From Rhizobium sp. ARZ01 (GTDB taxonomy: Bacteria > Pseudomonadota > Alphaproteobacteria > Rhizobiales > Rhizobiaceae): a stretch of 64,000 bases of DNA. Of the stretch, positions 1-8,817 are shown one piece after another. A model generated the notes under the pieces. It had not been told where the DNA came from. It searched no databases and saw only the letters and a program-made list of their open reading frames with translations. The first letter of the stretch is position 1, and the number at the start of each line of letters is the position of its first letter. The DNA is taken from positions 1 to 64,000 of the forward strand of contig NZ_JACVAE010000003.1 of NCBI RefSeq assembly GCF_014851675.1, in the 5' to 3' direction. The translations under genes were made by a program, and so were the position numbers.

Positions 1-22
1 CGGAAACTTCAGAGCGAGTTCG

Positions 23-262
23 TCAGTCGCTAGCAGCGCCGCCGCCCTCGTTGGTGAGGCGGTTTCTAGGCCCAACACCAAACCAAGTCAACAGACATTT
101 TTCGGAAAAATGATCTTTCTTGTAAGTAATTGAAATTGCGTGCGTATTAACCTCAAAAACGTCTCCAGACATTATTTTTGCAATCGATCCGGGCAATATC
201 TCGCTGCCCTTGAGAAACCTCCCTTTTGACGTGCATGGAATGGCGTCATTCCGTATAGCCAT
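23..262 (-). CDS. Possible small hypothetical protein at left edge
   Basis: A 79-residue open frame from ATG 262 (GTG 265 is an alternative), with no family I recognise. The stretch at about 90-240 is clearly more AT-rich than the rest of the window. No convincing ribosome binding site precedes the start. It could be a small accessory gene or chance reading frame in a non-coding edge; the predicted protein has no signal peptide or membrane segment. I include it only because the AT-rich stretch is otherwise unexplained. Confidence 0.22.
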   Translation of the reverse strand: MAIRNDAIPCTSKGRFLKGSEILPGSIAKIMSGDVFEVNTHAISITYKKDHFSEKCLLTWFGVGPRNRLTNEGGGAASD

Positions 263-348
263 CACTCACAATATCGTTGCCGCTTCCGCCCATTTGGCCG
301 GCGGGCTATGAAAACGGAAGCGCACCACAAGAAAGCTGGAGACCAACC

Positions 349-495
349 ATGCTTGTCCGTATCGAGCAGAAGCCCCGCGTTATCGGGCCCTTTGCCGGGC
401 TCATCGCTACGCTGAGGGAAATGTCGTTCCGCGGCTGCGTCAGGCACGCGCACCTTGTCGGCGCAAATTCCAACAAAAGTATTCACCAAGGTTGA
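349..495 (+). CDS. Possible 48-aa upstream ORF coupled to hrpB
   Basis: A 48-codon frame starts at ATG 349 with a GGAG at 338-341, seven bases upstream. Its TGA stop (493-495) overlaps the TTG start codon proposed for hrpB (492-494) in a TTGA arrangement. That is what a translationally coupled leader ORF would look like. The peptide matches nothing I know. It could equally be chance, since the hrpB start is itself uncertain. Confidence 0.3.
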   Translation: MLVRIEQKPRVIGPFAGLIATLREMSFRGCVRHAHLVGANSNKSIHQG

Positions 496-3005
496 GCAGG
501 ACCGTGTCGAGCAGCACCACTTCCGGTCGGATCGCAGCGGCATCGGCTGTCAACCTGCCGCCTCTCCCCATCACAGACGTTCTGCCGGCCTTGTCGTCGG
601 TGCTGGCCGGGACGACGCGGGCGGTCCTTGCCGCACCACCGGGTGCCGGCAAGACAACGCTCGTGCCGATTCACCTCCTTTGCGCCCCATGGCGCGGAGA
701 TGGTCGGATCATCCTGCTGGAACCGAGGCGACTTGCCGCGCGGGCAGCGGCCGGACGCATGGCGGAGCTGTTGGGCGAAAAGGTCGGCGATACGGTCGGA
801 TATCGGATGCGGCTGGAAAGCCGCATTTCGTTGAATACCCGCATCGAGGTTGTGACCGAAGGCGTGTTCGCCCGCATGATCATCGACGATCCGGAGCTGA
901 CCGATATCGCGGCCGTGCTGTTCGACGAATTCCACGAGCGGTCGCTCGATGCGGATCTCGGCCTGGCACTCGCGCTCGACGCCCAGTCGGCACTGCGGGA
1001 AGACCTGCGGATCCTTGTCATGTCGGCAACCCTCGACACCGCCCGGATTGCGCGACTCATGGATGATGCCGCGGTAATCGAGAGCGCCGGCAGGAGCTTT
1101 CCGGTCGACGTGCGCCATGCGGAACGGCCGGCCGGCGAGCGCATCGAGGACAGCATGGCGCGCGCCATCCGTGAGGCCTATGCAAGCGAGGCGGGCTCCA
1201 TCCTCGCCTTCCTGCCGGGCCAGGCAGAGATTCGCCGGACGATGGAAAGGCTGGAAGCACGCTTTGGCGACGACACGATGCTCGTGCCACTCTATGGCAA
1301 CCTCACCCAGAAGGAACAGGACGAGGCGATCCGCCCAGTGCCAGAGGGCAAGCGCAAGATCGTGCTCGCCACCTCGATCGCCGAAACCTCGATCACCATC
1401 GACGGCGTGCGCATCGTCATCGACGGTGGCCTTCAGCGTCTGCCGGTGTTCGAGGCCTCGACCGGGATCACCCGGCTCGAGACGGTACGCGTCTCGCGCG
1501 CTTCCGCGGACCAACGGGCCGGCCGCGCCGGCCGGACGGAGCCCGGCATCGCCGTCCGGCTCTGGCACGCCGGCCAGACCGCGGCATTGCCCGCCTTCAC
1601 GCCGCCGCAGATTCTCGCCAGCGACCTTTCCGGCTTCGTGCTCGATCTGGCCCAGTGGGGTGTCACGGATCCGGCCGGCCTGAAGTTCATCGATCAGCCG
1701 CCGACGGCAAGCTTCGAGGAGGCGCGGGCGCTGCTGCGGCTCCTGGGCGCCATTGACGCTTCCGGCGGGCTTACATCCATGGGGCGGAAGATGCGCGCAC
1801 TGGCATTGCCGCCGCGTCTTGCGGCCATGGTCATTCATGCCGTAAGCGAGGGCGCGGCGGGCGATGCGGCACTGCTGGCCGTGCTTCTGACCGAACAGGG
1901 CCTCGGCGGCACGTCGCTCGATCTGGAGGAACGGCTGCGACGGTTCAAGAACGAGCGCGGTGAACGGGCGGAATCCTCACGTCGACTTGCAGCACGAATG
2001 GCAGCGGCGGCGGGTAGCGCAACCGGCGCGACGATTGCTTCGCATCCCGGCGCCTTGCTGATGCAGGCTTTTCCAGACCGGATCGCCCTGCAGCGGGGCG
2101 GGCGCGGGCGATTTGTCATGGCAAACGGGCGGGGCGCCGAGTTGCCGGAAACCGAACGTCTCGCCGGCAGCTCGATGCTGGTGATCGCGGACCTTACCGG
2201 CCAGGCCGGGCGGCAGCGCGTGCTGGCCGCGGCGGAGATCAGCCGCGCCGACGTCGAGGCCGAAATGGGCGACGCCATCATTCGCGAGGACCAATGCCTT
2301 TTCGATTCCGCAAGCCGGCAGGTGCGGGCGCGCAAGGTTGCAAGGCTTGGCGCGATCGTCTTCGACGAGGTCCCACTTCAAAGGCCAACCGGACCCGAGG
2401 CCGCCCGGGCGCTTGCCGAGGGTGTTCGTCAACTCGGCTTACAGTGCCTGCCCTTCTCCAAGGCCGCCGGGCAGTTGCGCGAGCGGCTTGGCTTTCTCCA
2501 TCGTAGCGTCGGCGAACCCTGGCCGGACACGAGCGACGAGGCCCTGCTGGCCCGGCTGGACGAATGGTTCACCCCGTTTCAGGAACAGACACGCAGCCTG
2601 GACGATATCGCTCCGGGGAGCCTGTCGGATGGTCTGATGACGCTTGTGTCCCATGCGGTGCAGCGCGATCTCGATCGGCTGGTCCCCACGCATTTCGAGG
2701 CGCCGACGGGTCAGCGACACCCGATCCGTTACGACGGCACAGAGCCCACGCTTCCAATCCGCGTGCAGGAACTGTTCGGGCTGCGCCAGCACCCAACGAT
2801 CGCGGGCGGGCGGTTACCACTGCTTCTCGAGCTGCTTTCACCGGCGCACCGCCCGATCCAGACGACACGCGATCTTCCCGGCTTCTGGGCGGGCTCCTGG
2901 AAGGACGTGCGCGCAGACATGCGGGGGCGCTATCCGCGCCACTCCTGGCCGGAAAACCCCGCCGATGCAGCGCCGACGACACGGGCGAAGCCGCGTGGTA
3001 CATGA
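492..3005 (+). CDS. hrpB: ATP-dependent helicase HrpB
   Basis: DEAH-box RNA helicase-type ATPase of the HrpB family, 837 residues, close to the usual 810-840. Walker A APPGAGKTT is at about 48-56, the DEFH box at 145-148, SAT at 178-180, and the superfamily 2 motif VI QRAGRAGR near 340. The conserved HrpB C-terminal region follows (RIALQRGGRGRF, then LFGLRQHP near the end). Its substrate in rhizobia is not established. The TTG start at 492 has only AAGG directly adjacent; GTG 504 is an alternative, so the N-terminus is uncertain. The stop overlaps an ATG at 3002 in ATGA form, so hrpB and regB may be cotranscribed. Confidence 0.93.
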   Translation: MSRTVSSSTTSGRIAAASAVNLPPLPITDVLPALSSVLAGTTRAVLAAPPGAGKTTLVPIHLLCAPWRGDGRIILLEPRRLAARAAAGRMAELLGEKVGDTVGYRMRLESRISLNTRIEVVTEGVFARMIIDDPELTDIAAVLFDEFHERSLDADLGLALALDAQSALREDLRILVMSATLDTARIARLMDDAAVIESAGRSFPVDVRHAERPAGERIEDSMARAIREAYASEAGSILAFLPGQAEIRRTMERLEARFGDDTMLVPLYGNLTQKEQDEAIRPVPEGKRKIVLATSIAETSITIDGVRIVIDGGLQRLPVFEASTGITRLETVRVSRASADQRAGRAGRTEPGIAVRLWHAGQTAALPAFTPPQILASDLSGFVLDLAQWGVTDPAGLKFIDQPPTASFEEARALLRLLGAIDASGGLTSMGRKMRALALPPRLAAMVIHAVSEGAAGDAALLAVLLTEQGLGGTSLDLEERLRRFKNERGERAESSRRLAARMAAAAGSATGATIASHPGALLMQAFPDRIALQRGGRGRFVMANGRGAELPETERLAGSSMLVIADLTGQAGRQRVLAAAEISRADVEAEMGDAIIREDQCLFDSASRQVRARKVARLGAIVFDEVPLQRPTGPEAARALAEGVRQLGLQCLPFSKAAGQLRERLGFLHRSVGEPWPDTSDEALLARLDEWFTPFQEQTRSLDDIAPGSLSDGLMTLVSHAVQRDLDRLVPTHFEAPTGQRHPIRYDGTEPTLPIRVQELFGLRQHPTIAGGRLPLLLELLSPAHRPIQTTRDLPGFWAGSWKDVRADMRGRYPRHSWPENPADAAPTTRAKPRGT

Positions 3006-3055
3006 GGCAGAACAGACCCGGCAGGGCGCCGCACCAACACGAGTTCAAAGAGACA

Positions 3056-4354
3056 ATGACCCATCCCGACTTCGCCGACATCAGCCCCAGCCGGCGCCTA
3101 AGGCTGGAAACGCTGATCCGCTTACGGTGGCTCGCCGTTGCAGGACAATCGATCACCGTGATCGTGGTCACCTTCTGGCTTGCCTTCCCGCTTCACGTGG
3201 TGGCGTCTTCGGTGCTGATCGCGCTGCTTGCCGCCGTCAACTTCTATCTCGCCGTGCGCTATTCGCCGGCGCATCGGCTGACGCCATTGGCGGCGCTGGC
3301 GCTGCTTGCGTTCGACCTTGGCCAGTTGATGGCATTGCTGTTCATCACCGGCGGACTTGCCAATCCATTTGCGCCGCTTGTCTGCGTGCCGGTGATCATC
3401 TCGTCGTCGGCACAGCCGATCCGTTACAGCCTGTTTCTCGGCGTTCTGGCGGTTGCCGGCATTACGGCGCTCGCCTTCACACCGTTTCCTCTGCCCTGGT
3501 TCCCCGGCACCCTTCTCGTCGTGCCCCCCATCCTGACAGCGGGATTCTGGATTGCGATCGTCTCCACCACGGCGTTTGCCGCGTTTTACTCCTATCGTGT
3601 GTCGCTTGAGGCATCGGAGCTTTCGGACGCACTGACTGCCACCGAGCTTGTCCTGCAGCGCGAAAAACACCTGTCGCAGCTGGATGGACTTGCCGCCGCC
3701 GCAGCGCACGAGCTTGGGACGCCGCTCGCGACCATCAGCGTGGTCGCCAAGGAGATGCAGCGCGAACTGGGCGAAGATCCCCGCTTTGGCGAAGACGTAC
3801 AGCTGCTGCGCAGCCAAAGCGAGCGATGCCGAGACATCCTGCGGCGGCTGACCACTCTTTCGGCCGAAGACGAGGAGCACATGCGACACTTGCCCCTCTC
3901 CTCGTTGCTGGAGGAAGTTATGGCACCGCACCGTGAGTTCGGCATCAGGCTGACGCTCATCGAGGAAAGCGACCGCGCTGGCGAGCCGATCGGCCAGCGC
4001 AACGCCGGCATCCTCTACGGACTCGGCAATCTGCTCGAGAACGCGGTTGATCATGCGCGGGAAGAGGTGACCGTCACCGTCCGACATACGGCGGACCAGG
4101 TGAAACTCGTCATCGAGGATGACGGCGAGGGATACGCGCCCGACATCCTGCTCCGGATCGGCGAGCCCTACGTCACCAAACGGCAGCGCGATGAGCGGGC
4201 CGGCGGCCTCGGTCTCGGCCTGTTCATCGCCAAGACACTGCTCGAACGTTCCGGCGCAAGACTGACCTTCGGCAATAGGCAGGGCGGTGCGCCGGGGGCG
4301 CGGGTGGAGGTCGAATGGCCGCGAGCACGCATGGACGTGAAGCTGGCAAAATGA
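3056..4354 (+). CDS. regB: Redox sensor histidine kinase RegB/ActS
   Basis: Membrane sensor kinase of 432 residues from ATG 3056 (AAAGAG upstream; ATG 3002 would add 18 residues). Several transmembrane segments lie at about 25-180. They include the RegB-type quinone-binding motif GGLANPF at 99-105. The phospho-acceptor is His218 in AAHELGTPLATI, and Cys258 in SERCRDIL sits where the redox-active cysteine of Rhodobacter RegB lies. The ATPase domain shows the N box (NLLENAVDHA) and GGLGLGLFIAK. In the RegBA/ActSR family the kinase senses quinone pool and thiol redox state and phosphorylates RegA, encoded 73 bp downstream. It controls carbon fixation, nitrogen, respiration and acid tolerance genes in relatives. 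Confidence 0.93.
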   Translation: MTHPDFADISPSRRLRLETLIRLRWLAVAGQSITVIVVTFWLAFPLHVVASSVLIALLAAVNFYLAVRYSPAHRLTPLAALALLAFDLGQLMALLFITGGLANPFAPLVCVPVIISSSAQPIRYSLFLGVLAVAGITALAFTPFPLPWFPGTLLVVPPILTAGFWIAIVSTTAFAAFYSYRVSLEASELSDALTATELVLQREKHLSQLDGLAAAAAHELGTPLATISVVAKEMQRELGEDPRFGEDVQLLRSQSERCRDILRRLTTLSAEDEEHMRHLPLSSLLEEVMAPHREFGIRLTLIEESDRAGEPIGQRNAGILYGLGNLLENAVDHAREEVTVTVRHTADQVKLVIEDDGEGYAPDILLRIGEPYVTKRQRDERAGGLGLGLFIAKTLLERSGARLTFGNRQGGAPGARVEVEWPRARMDVKLAK

Positions 4355-4427
4355 CTTTACCCGCCGCGCCGAACCGGTCATAAGAAAATGGACGGAAAAC
4401 AAGAAAAAACAGCGCGGAATTGCGAAG

Positions 4428-5015
4428 ATGGCAGAGAAAATCGATACGCCCGCACTCGGACCGGATGCAAGTGACGCCGATTACATCGGCGCAGACCGAT
4501 CACTGTTGATCGTAGATGACGACGGTCCTTTCCTCAGACGATTGGCACGCGCGATGGAAACCCGCGGTTTCCTCGTCGAGGTCGCCGAATCGGTCGCCGA
4601 AGGCATCGCCAAGGCCAAGGGTGCGCCGCCGAAATATGCGGTCGTCGATCTTCGGCTCGGCGACGGCAGCGGGCTCGATGTCATCGCCGCAATCCGCCAG
4701 CGCCGCGACGACACGCGTATCATCATGCTGACCGGCTATGGCAACATCGCCACGGCAGTGAATGCCGTAAAGCTCGGTGCTGTCGACTACCTGGCCAAGC
4801 CAGCCGACGCCGACGACATCTTTGCCGCCTTGACGCAGAAGCCGGGCGAAAAAGCGGAACTCCCGGAAAACCCGATGTCGGCAGACCGGGTGCGCTGGGA
4901 ACATATCCAGCGCGTCTACGAAATGTGCGAGCGCAACGTGTCCGAGACGGCGCGCCGCCTCAACATGCACCGCCGGACGCTGCAGCGCATCCTCGCCAAA
5001 CGCGCGCCAAAGTAA
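4428..5015 (+). CDS. regA: Response regulator RegA/ActR
   Basis: 195-residue response regulator, partner of the kinase just upstream. The receiver domain occupies about 25-140, with acidic pair DDD at 30-32, phospho-acceptor Asp74 in VVDLRLGDG and the conserved Lys in YLAKPAD. A proline-containing linker is followed by a C-terminal Fis-type helix-turn-helix (NVSETARRLNMHRRTLQRIL, about 165-190). This short receiver plus Fis-only layout is diagnostic of the RegA/ActR/PrrA family, which acts as a global redox regulator. The gene converges on mmcB with an 8-bp gap. Confidence 0.94.
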   Translation: MAEKIDTPALGPDASDADYIGADRSLLIVDDDGPFLRRLARAMETRGFLVEVAESVAEGIAKAKGAPPKYAVVDLRLGDGSGLDVIAAIRQRRDDTRIIMLTGYGNIATAVNAVKLGAVDYLAKPADADDIFAALTQKPGEKAELPENPMSADRVRWEHIQRVYEMCERNVSETARRLNMHRRTLQRILAKRAPK

Positions 5016-5023
5016 GCCGCCAA

Positions 5024-5545
5024 TCAGTCGCGATCGCCGGAAACGATCGCCGACATCTCGGAATCCTGACCGATCCGATCGGACAGAAGTTCGGCCTGCA
5101 GCAGCCGGCCGGCTGCGATTCGTGCAAAGGCAAAAGTGACGGACTTGCGGGTCGGCGGTGCGAGCTTGTGCTCCGGCGCGTCGCGGATAATGTGCGCCCC
5201 ATAGCCGTCGGAAACGATCAGGCCGCAATCCTCCGGGAAGATGTCGAGCGGCACGCCGCGATGGGTGGCGAAGAACAGCCGGTCGCACTGCGCGCGGTAT
5301 TCCGGCCATTTCCTGTCTACGCGAAAATCCTCGATCGACGTCTTGATCTCGACGATCCAGATCTCGTTTCTCGGCGACAGGCTGATGAGATCGGCACGCC
5401 TTCCGCTCGCAAGCGACATCTCTGCCAACACCGCATGGTTCAACTCGGCGAAGAGGCGTTGGACGCCGCGCCGGACCATCATCGCGCGCTCGGATTGGCG
5501 GCCATCGATGAGCGGGTTGTCATTGTGAAGCGATACGATCGTCAT
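5024..5545 (-). CDS. mmcB: MmcB family DNA repair protein (DUF1052)
   Basis: 173-residue cytosolic protein of the MmcB/DUF1052 family, largely restricted to alphaproteobacteria and linked to mitomycin C resistance in Caulobacter. The core resembles a PD-(D/E)xK nuclease fold: ADLISLS, then WIVEIKTSIEDF with an ExK pair, then the WPEYRAQCDRLFFAT segment. That makes a nuclease-like role plausible; this is inference from motif shape. The gene is monocistronic here, convergent with regA and divergent from the L,D-transpeptidase gene. Confidence 0.85.
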   Translation of the reverse strand: MTIVSLHNDNPLIDGRQSERAMMVRRGVQRLFAELNHAVLAEMSLASGRRADLISLSPRNEIWIVEIKTSIEDFRVDRKWPEYRAQCDRLFFATHRGVPLDIFPEDCGLIVSDGYGAHIIRDAPEHKLAPPTRKSVTFAFARIAAGRLLQAELLSDRIGQDSEMSAIVSGDRD

Positions 5546-5780
5546 GATGGTCCTCCGGCGGAATGCGATTTCGGCACCTTAGCAGAACGCATCGGATTGC
5601 GTCTCAACCGACGGCCCATTGCGGGATTGTTGCAAAAAAGCAATCCGGCCACTTTTTACTGTTGCACAACCGCTGGCACCGGCCCGCGCCCTTGCAAAAC
5701 GCTCCATATCGAAAATAAAACCGTTTCGACGAACGTCCAGATATCCTGGAACGTCTCACCCCCTAGTTGAAGAGATTTAG

Positions 5781-6449
5781 ATGCGCCTCCGCACTGCCCT
5801 GCTCCTATGTGGCCTTGCAGCGACCACGATGCTTGCCGCATGCTCGTCCGTCCCCTCCTCCGCTCCGATCATCGGCGAGAAGGTCGCAACGAACCAGATT
5901 TTCACCGCCGGCTACGGCCCGGTCGAGGATCACGGCTATGCGTTGCCGGCGATCCCGATCCAGCGCGTCAACGAGAAATACCACCGCCAGATCGTCGACT
6001 ACAAGACCAGCGAAAAGCCGGGCACGATCGTCGTCAACACCCCGACGCGCTTCCTCTATTTCGTGCTTCCGGGTGGCAAGGCCGTTCGTTACGGCATCGG
6101 CGTCGGCAAGCAGGGCTTTGCCTGGGAAGGCGAAGCGTACATTGCCTGGAAGCAGGAATGGCCAATGTGGCATCCGCCGGAAGAAATGGCGCAGCGCAAG
6201 CCGGAAGTGGCGAAATACGTCAAGGAAGGCATGAAGCCGGGCCTGACGAATCCGCTCGGCGCACGCGCACTCTACCTCTTCAACGACAAGGGTCAGGACA
6301 CGCTGTTCCGCGTGCACGGAACGCCGGAATGGGCCTCGATCGGGACTGCGGCCTCCTCGGGCTGCATCCGCATGATCAACCAGGACATCATCGACCTGTA
6401 CGGTCGCGTCCGCCCGGGCAAGGGCTCGCGCGTGGTCGTCCAGCAGTAA
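5781..6449 (+). CDS. L,D-transpeptidase lipoprotein (YkuD domain)
   Basis: 222-residue cell-wall enzyme. A signal peptide ends in a lipobox with Cys21 (TTMLAAC), so it is probably a periplasm-facing lipoprotein. The YkuD domain spans about 80-220, with the catalytic HGTPEW (His179) and SSGCIRM (Cys195) motifs. The family makes 3-3 cross-links in peptidoglycan or attaches proteins to it; rhizobia carry many paralogs, so the exact reaction cannot be told. A strong bidirectional terminator follows. The 235-bp gap upstream contains a GGATTG..CAATCC inverted repeat at about 5623-5645, of unknown role. Confidence 0.92.
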   Translation: MRLRTALLLCGLAATTMLAACSSVPSSAPIIGEKVATNQIFTAGYGPVEDHGYALPAIPIQRVNEKYHRQIVDYKTSEKPGTIVVNTPTRFLYFVLPGGKAVRYGIGVGKQGFAWEGEAYIAWKQEWPMWHPPEEMAQRKPEVAKYVKEGMKPGLTNPLGARALYLFNDKGQDTLFRVHGTPEWASIGTAASSGCIRMINQDIIDLYGRVRPGKGSRVVVQQ

Positions 6450-6470
6450 GGCTGCCGACTGCAGAGAGAC

Positions 6471-6504
6471 AAAAAAGCCGCCGGAGCGTTCCGGCGGCTT
6501 TTTT
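6471..6504. terminator. Bidirectional rho-independent terminator
   Basis: Stem GCCGCCGGA / TCCGGCGGC with a four-base loop, flanked by a run of six A on the left and six T on the right. The arrangement works on both strands, between the convergent L,D-transpeptidase and glcB genes. Confidence 0.92.
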
Positions 6505-6557
6505 CGTTTATCCCTCACAACTGCTGGAGCCTTGAACACACCAGCAGCCGTTTGTCA

Positions 6558-8729
6558 TCAAACAGCGCGCGCGGCCTTCAGTTCGCGGCGACGGCGGTGC
6601 AGAACTGGTTCGGTGTAGCCGTTCGGCTGCTCACGCCCCTTCAGCACAAGCTCGCAAGCGGCCTGGAAGGCGATGGAGGCATCGAAGTCGGCCGCCATCG
6701 GCGCATAGAGCGGATCGTCCGCGTTCTGGCGATCGACCACGGCTGCCATGCGCTTCATGGTTTCGATGACTTGTGCTTCGGTGACAACGCCATGATGCAG
6801 CCAGTTGGCCATGTGCTGGGCGGAGATGCGCAGCGTCGCGCGGTCTTCCATCAGGCCGACATTGTTGATGTCCGGAACCTTCGAGCATCCCACGCCCTGA
6901 TCGATCCAGCGAACGACATAGCCGAGAATGCCCTGCGCGTTGTTGTCGAGTTCGCGTTGGATTTCTTCCGGCGTCCAGTTCGGCCGCGTTGCGACCGGCA
7001 CCGACAGGATGTCGGAGAGTTTTGCGCGCGGGCGGCTTTTCAGTCCCGCCTGGATCGAAGCGACATTGACCTTGTGGTAGTGCGTGGCATGCAGGATCGC
7101 TGCCGTCGGCGACGGCACCCAGGCCGTATTGGCACCCGCCTTCGGATGGGCGATCTTCTGCTCGAGCATCGCCGCCATCAGGTCGGGCATGGCCCACATG
7201 CCCTTGCCGATCTGCGCATGGCCGGAAAGCCCGCATTCGAGGCCGATGTCGACGTTCCAGTTCTCGTAGGCACCAATCCAGGCGGCCTGCTTCATGTCGC
7301 CCTTGCGGATCATCGGGCCGGCTTCCATCGAGGTGTGCATCTCGTCGCCGGTACGATCGAGGAAGCCGGTGTTGATGAAGAACACGCGCTCCTTCGCCGC
7401 ACGGATCGATTCCTTGAGGTTGACGGTGGTGCGCCGCTCCTCGTCCATGATGCCCATCTTGACCGTGTTCTGCGGAAGGCCGAGCGCCTCTTCCACGCGG
7501 GCGAAGATCTTGCTGGCGAATGCCACCTCCTCGGGCCCATGCACCTTCGGCTTCACGACATAGATCGAGCCCGCACGGGAGTTCATCCGCCGACCGTTCG
7601 CACCGACGTCGTGCAGCGCGATCAAAACCGTCACCATGGCATCCATGATGCCTTCCGGTACCTCGCGGCCATCCTTGTCGAGGATGGCGGGATTCGTCAT
7701 CAGGTGACCGACATTGCGCACGAGCATCAGCGAGCGGCCAGGCAATGCGAACGACGAACCGTTCGGGGCCGTATAGGCCGGATCCGGGTTCAGCCTGCGC
7801 GTGAACGTCTTGCTGCCCTTGGCGACCTCTTCCTCCAGGTCGCCCTTCATCAGGCCAAGCCAATTGCGGTAGACGACGACCTTGTCGGCCGCATCGACGG
7901 CGGCGACGGAATCCTCGGCATCCATGATCGTCGTCAGCGCGGCTTCGATCCGGACGTCCGATATGTGCGCCAAGTCGCTACGGCCGATCTCGGTGGTCGC
8001 ATCGATGACGATCTCGATGTGAAGGCCATTGTTTCGCAACAGGACGGTGCGGGGCGCCGATGCCTCTCCCACACAGCCGGCAAACTTCTCGGACGACTTG
8101 AGCCCCACGATTTCGCCGTCGGAAAGGCTGACCTTCAGTGCACCGTCTCTGACGGCGAAGGAGCGCGCTTCGCCCCAGCCAGCGCCGGCAAGTGGGACGC
8201 TGTCATCAAGGAATGCGCGGACCCAGGCGATGACGCTTGCGCCGCGCGTCGGATTGTAGCCCTTGCCCTTTTCCGCACCGTCCGTTTCGGGAATCGCATC
8301 CGTGCCATAGAGCGCATCGTAGAGCGAGCCCCACCGTGCATTGGCGGCATTCAGCGCATAGCGGGCGTTCATGACGGGGACGACGAGCTGCGGCCCGGCG
8401 ACCGTAGAAATCTCAGGATCGACGTTCGTCGTTGTCACAACAAAATCGGAGCCTTCCGGCAGGATATAGCCGATTTCCTTCAGATAGGCTTCGTAGGCGG
8501 CGATATTGGTCGGTGCACCGTTCGTCTTGTACCAGGCATCCAGCTTCTCCTGAAGCCAATCGCGCTTTTCGAGCAGTGCCCTGTTCTCCGGCGCGAGCAC
8601 CTCGACGATCGCCGCAAACTCCGAGAAATAGCGGTCCGCGTCGACGCCGGTCCCCGGAAGGGCCTCATTGACGAGGAAATCAAGCAATTCGCGATCGAAC
8701 GACAGTCCGTTTTTCTCGGTGTAACCCAT
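6558..8729 (-). CDS. glcB: Malate synthase G
   Basis: Condenses glyoxylate with acetyl-CoA to malate in the glyoxylate bypass. From ATG 8729 the protein is 723 residues, the classic length of the monomeric G form; GGAG lies seven bases before this ATG. An open frame extends 22 codons upstream but has no support. Recognisable segments include [20 protein letters not shown] near the N-terminus and the central signature [20 protein letters not shown]. It is flanked by convergent and separate genes, so it is probably monocistronic. No isocitrate lyase gene is in the window. Confidence 0.96.
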   Translation of the reverse strand: MGYTEKNGLSFDRELLDFLVNEALPGTGVDADRYFSEFAAIVEVLAPENRALLEKRDWLQEKLDAWYKTNGAPTNIAAYEAYLKEIGYILPEGSDFVVTTTNVDPEISTVAGPQLVVPVMNARYALNAANARWGSLYDALYGTDAIPETDGAEKGKGYNPTRGASVIAWVRAFLDDSVPLAGAGWGEARSFAVRDGALKVSLSDGEIVGLKSSEKFAGCVGEASAPRTVLLRNNGLHIEIVIDATTEIGRSDLAHISDVRIEAALTTIMDAEDSVAAVDAADKVVVYRNWLGLMKGDLEEEVAKGSKTFTRRLNPDPAYTAPNGSSFALPGRSLMLVRNVGHLMTNPAILDKDGREVPEGIMDAMVTVLIALHDVGANGRRMNSRAGSIYVVKPKVHGPEEVAFASKIFARVEEALGLPQNTVKMGIMDEERRTTVNLKESIRAAKERVFFINTGFLDRTGDEMHTSMEAGPMIRKGDMKQAAWIGAYENWNVDIGLECGLSGHAQIGKGMWAMPDLMAAMLEQKIAHPKAGANTAWVPSPTAAILHATHYHKVNVASIQAGLKSRPRAKLSDILSVPVATRPNWTPEEIQRELDNNAQGILGYVVRWIDQGVGCSKVPDINNVGLMEDRATLRISAQHMANWLHHGVVTEAQVIETMKRMAAVVDRQNADDPLYAPMAADFDASIAFQAACELVLKGREQPNGYTEPVLHRRRRELKAARAV

Positions 8730-8817
8730 TTCATGCACTCCGGATTGCGGGACACACTCGGTCCCGTGGATGCTGCCACTTTCCAGAGCTTTCATTCATA
8801 GTCAATTCAGCGATAGT

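Noticed and set aside
483..1838. Long minus-strand open frame (451 codons) opposite hrpB
   Set aside because: Composition is that of the complement of a GC-rich gene (Arg, His, Gly-rich, no family motif), and hrpB motifs on the plus strand are unambiguous.
6552..8801. 749-codon plus-strand open frame opposite glcB
   Set aside because: A mirror of malate synthase G in a high-GC genome; it has no recognisable motif and starts without a ribosome site.
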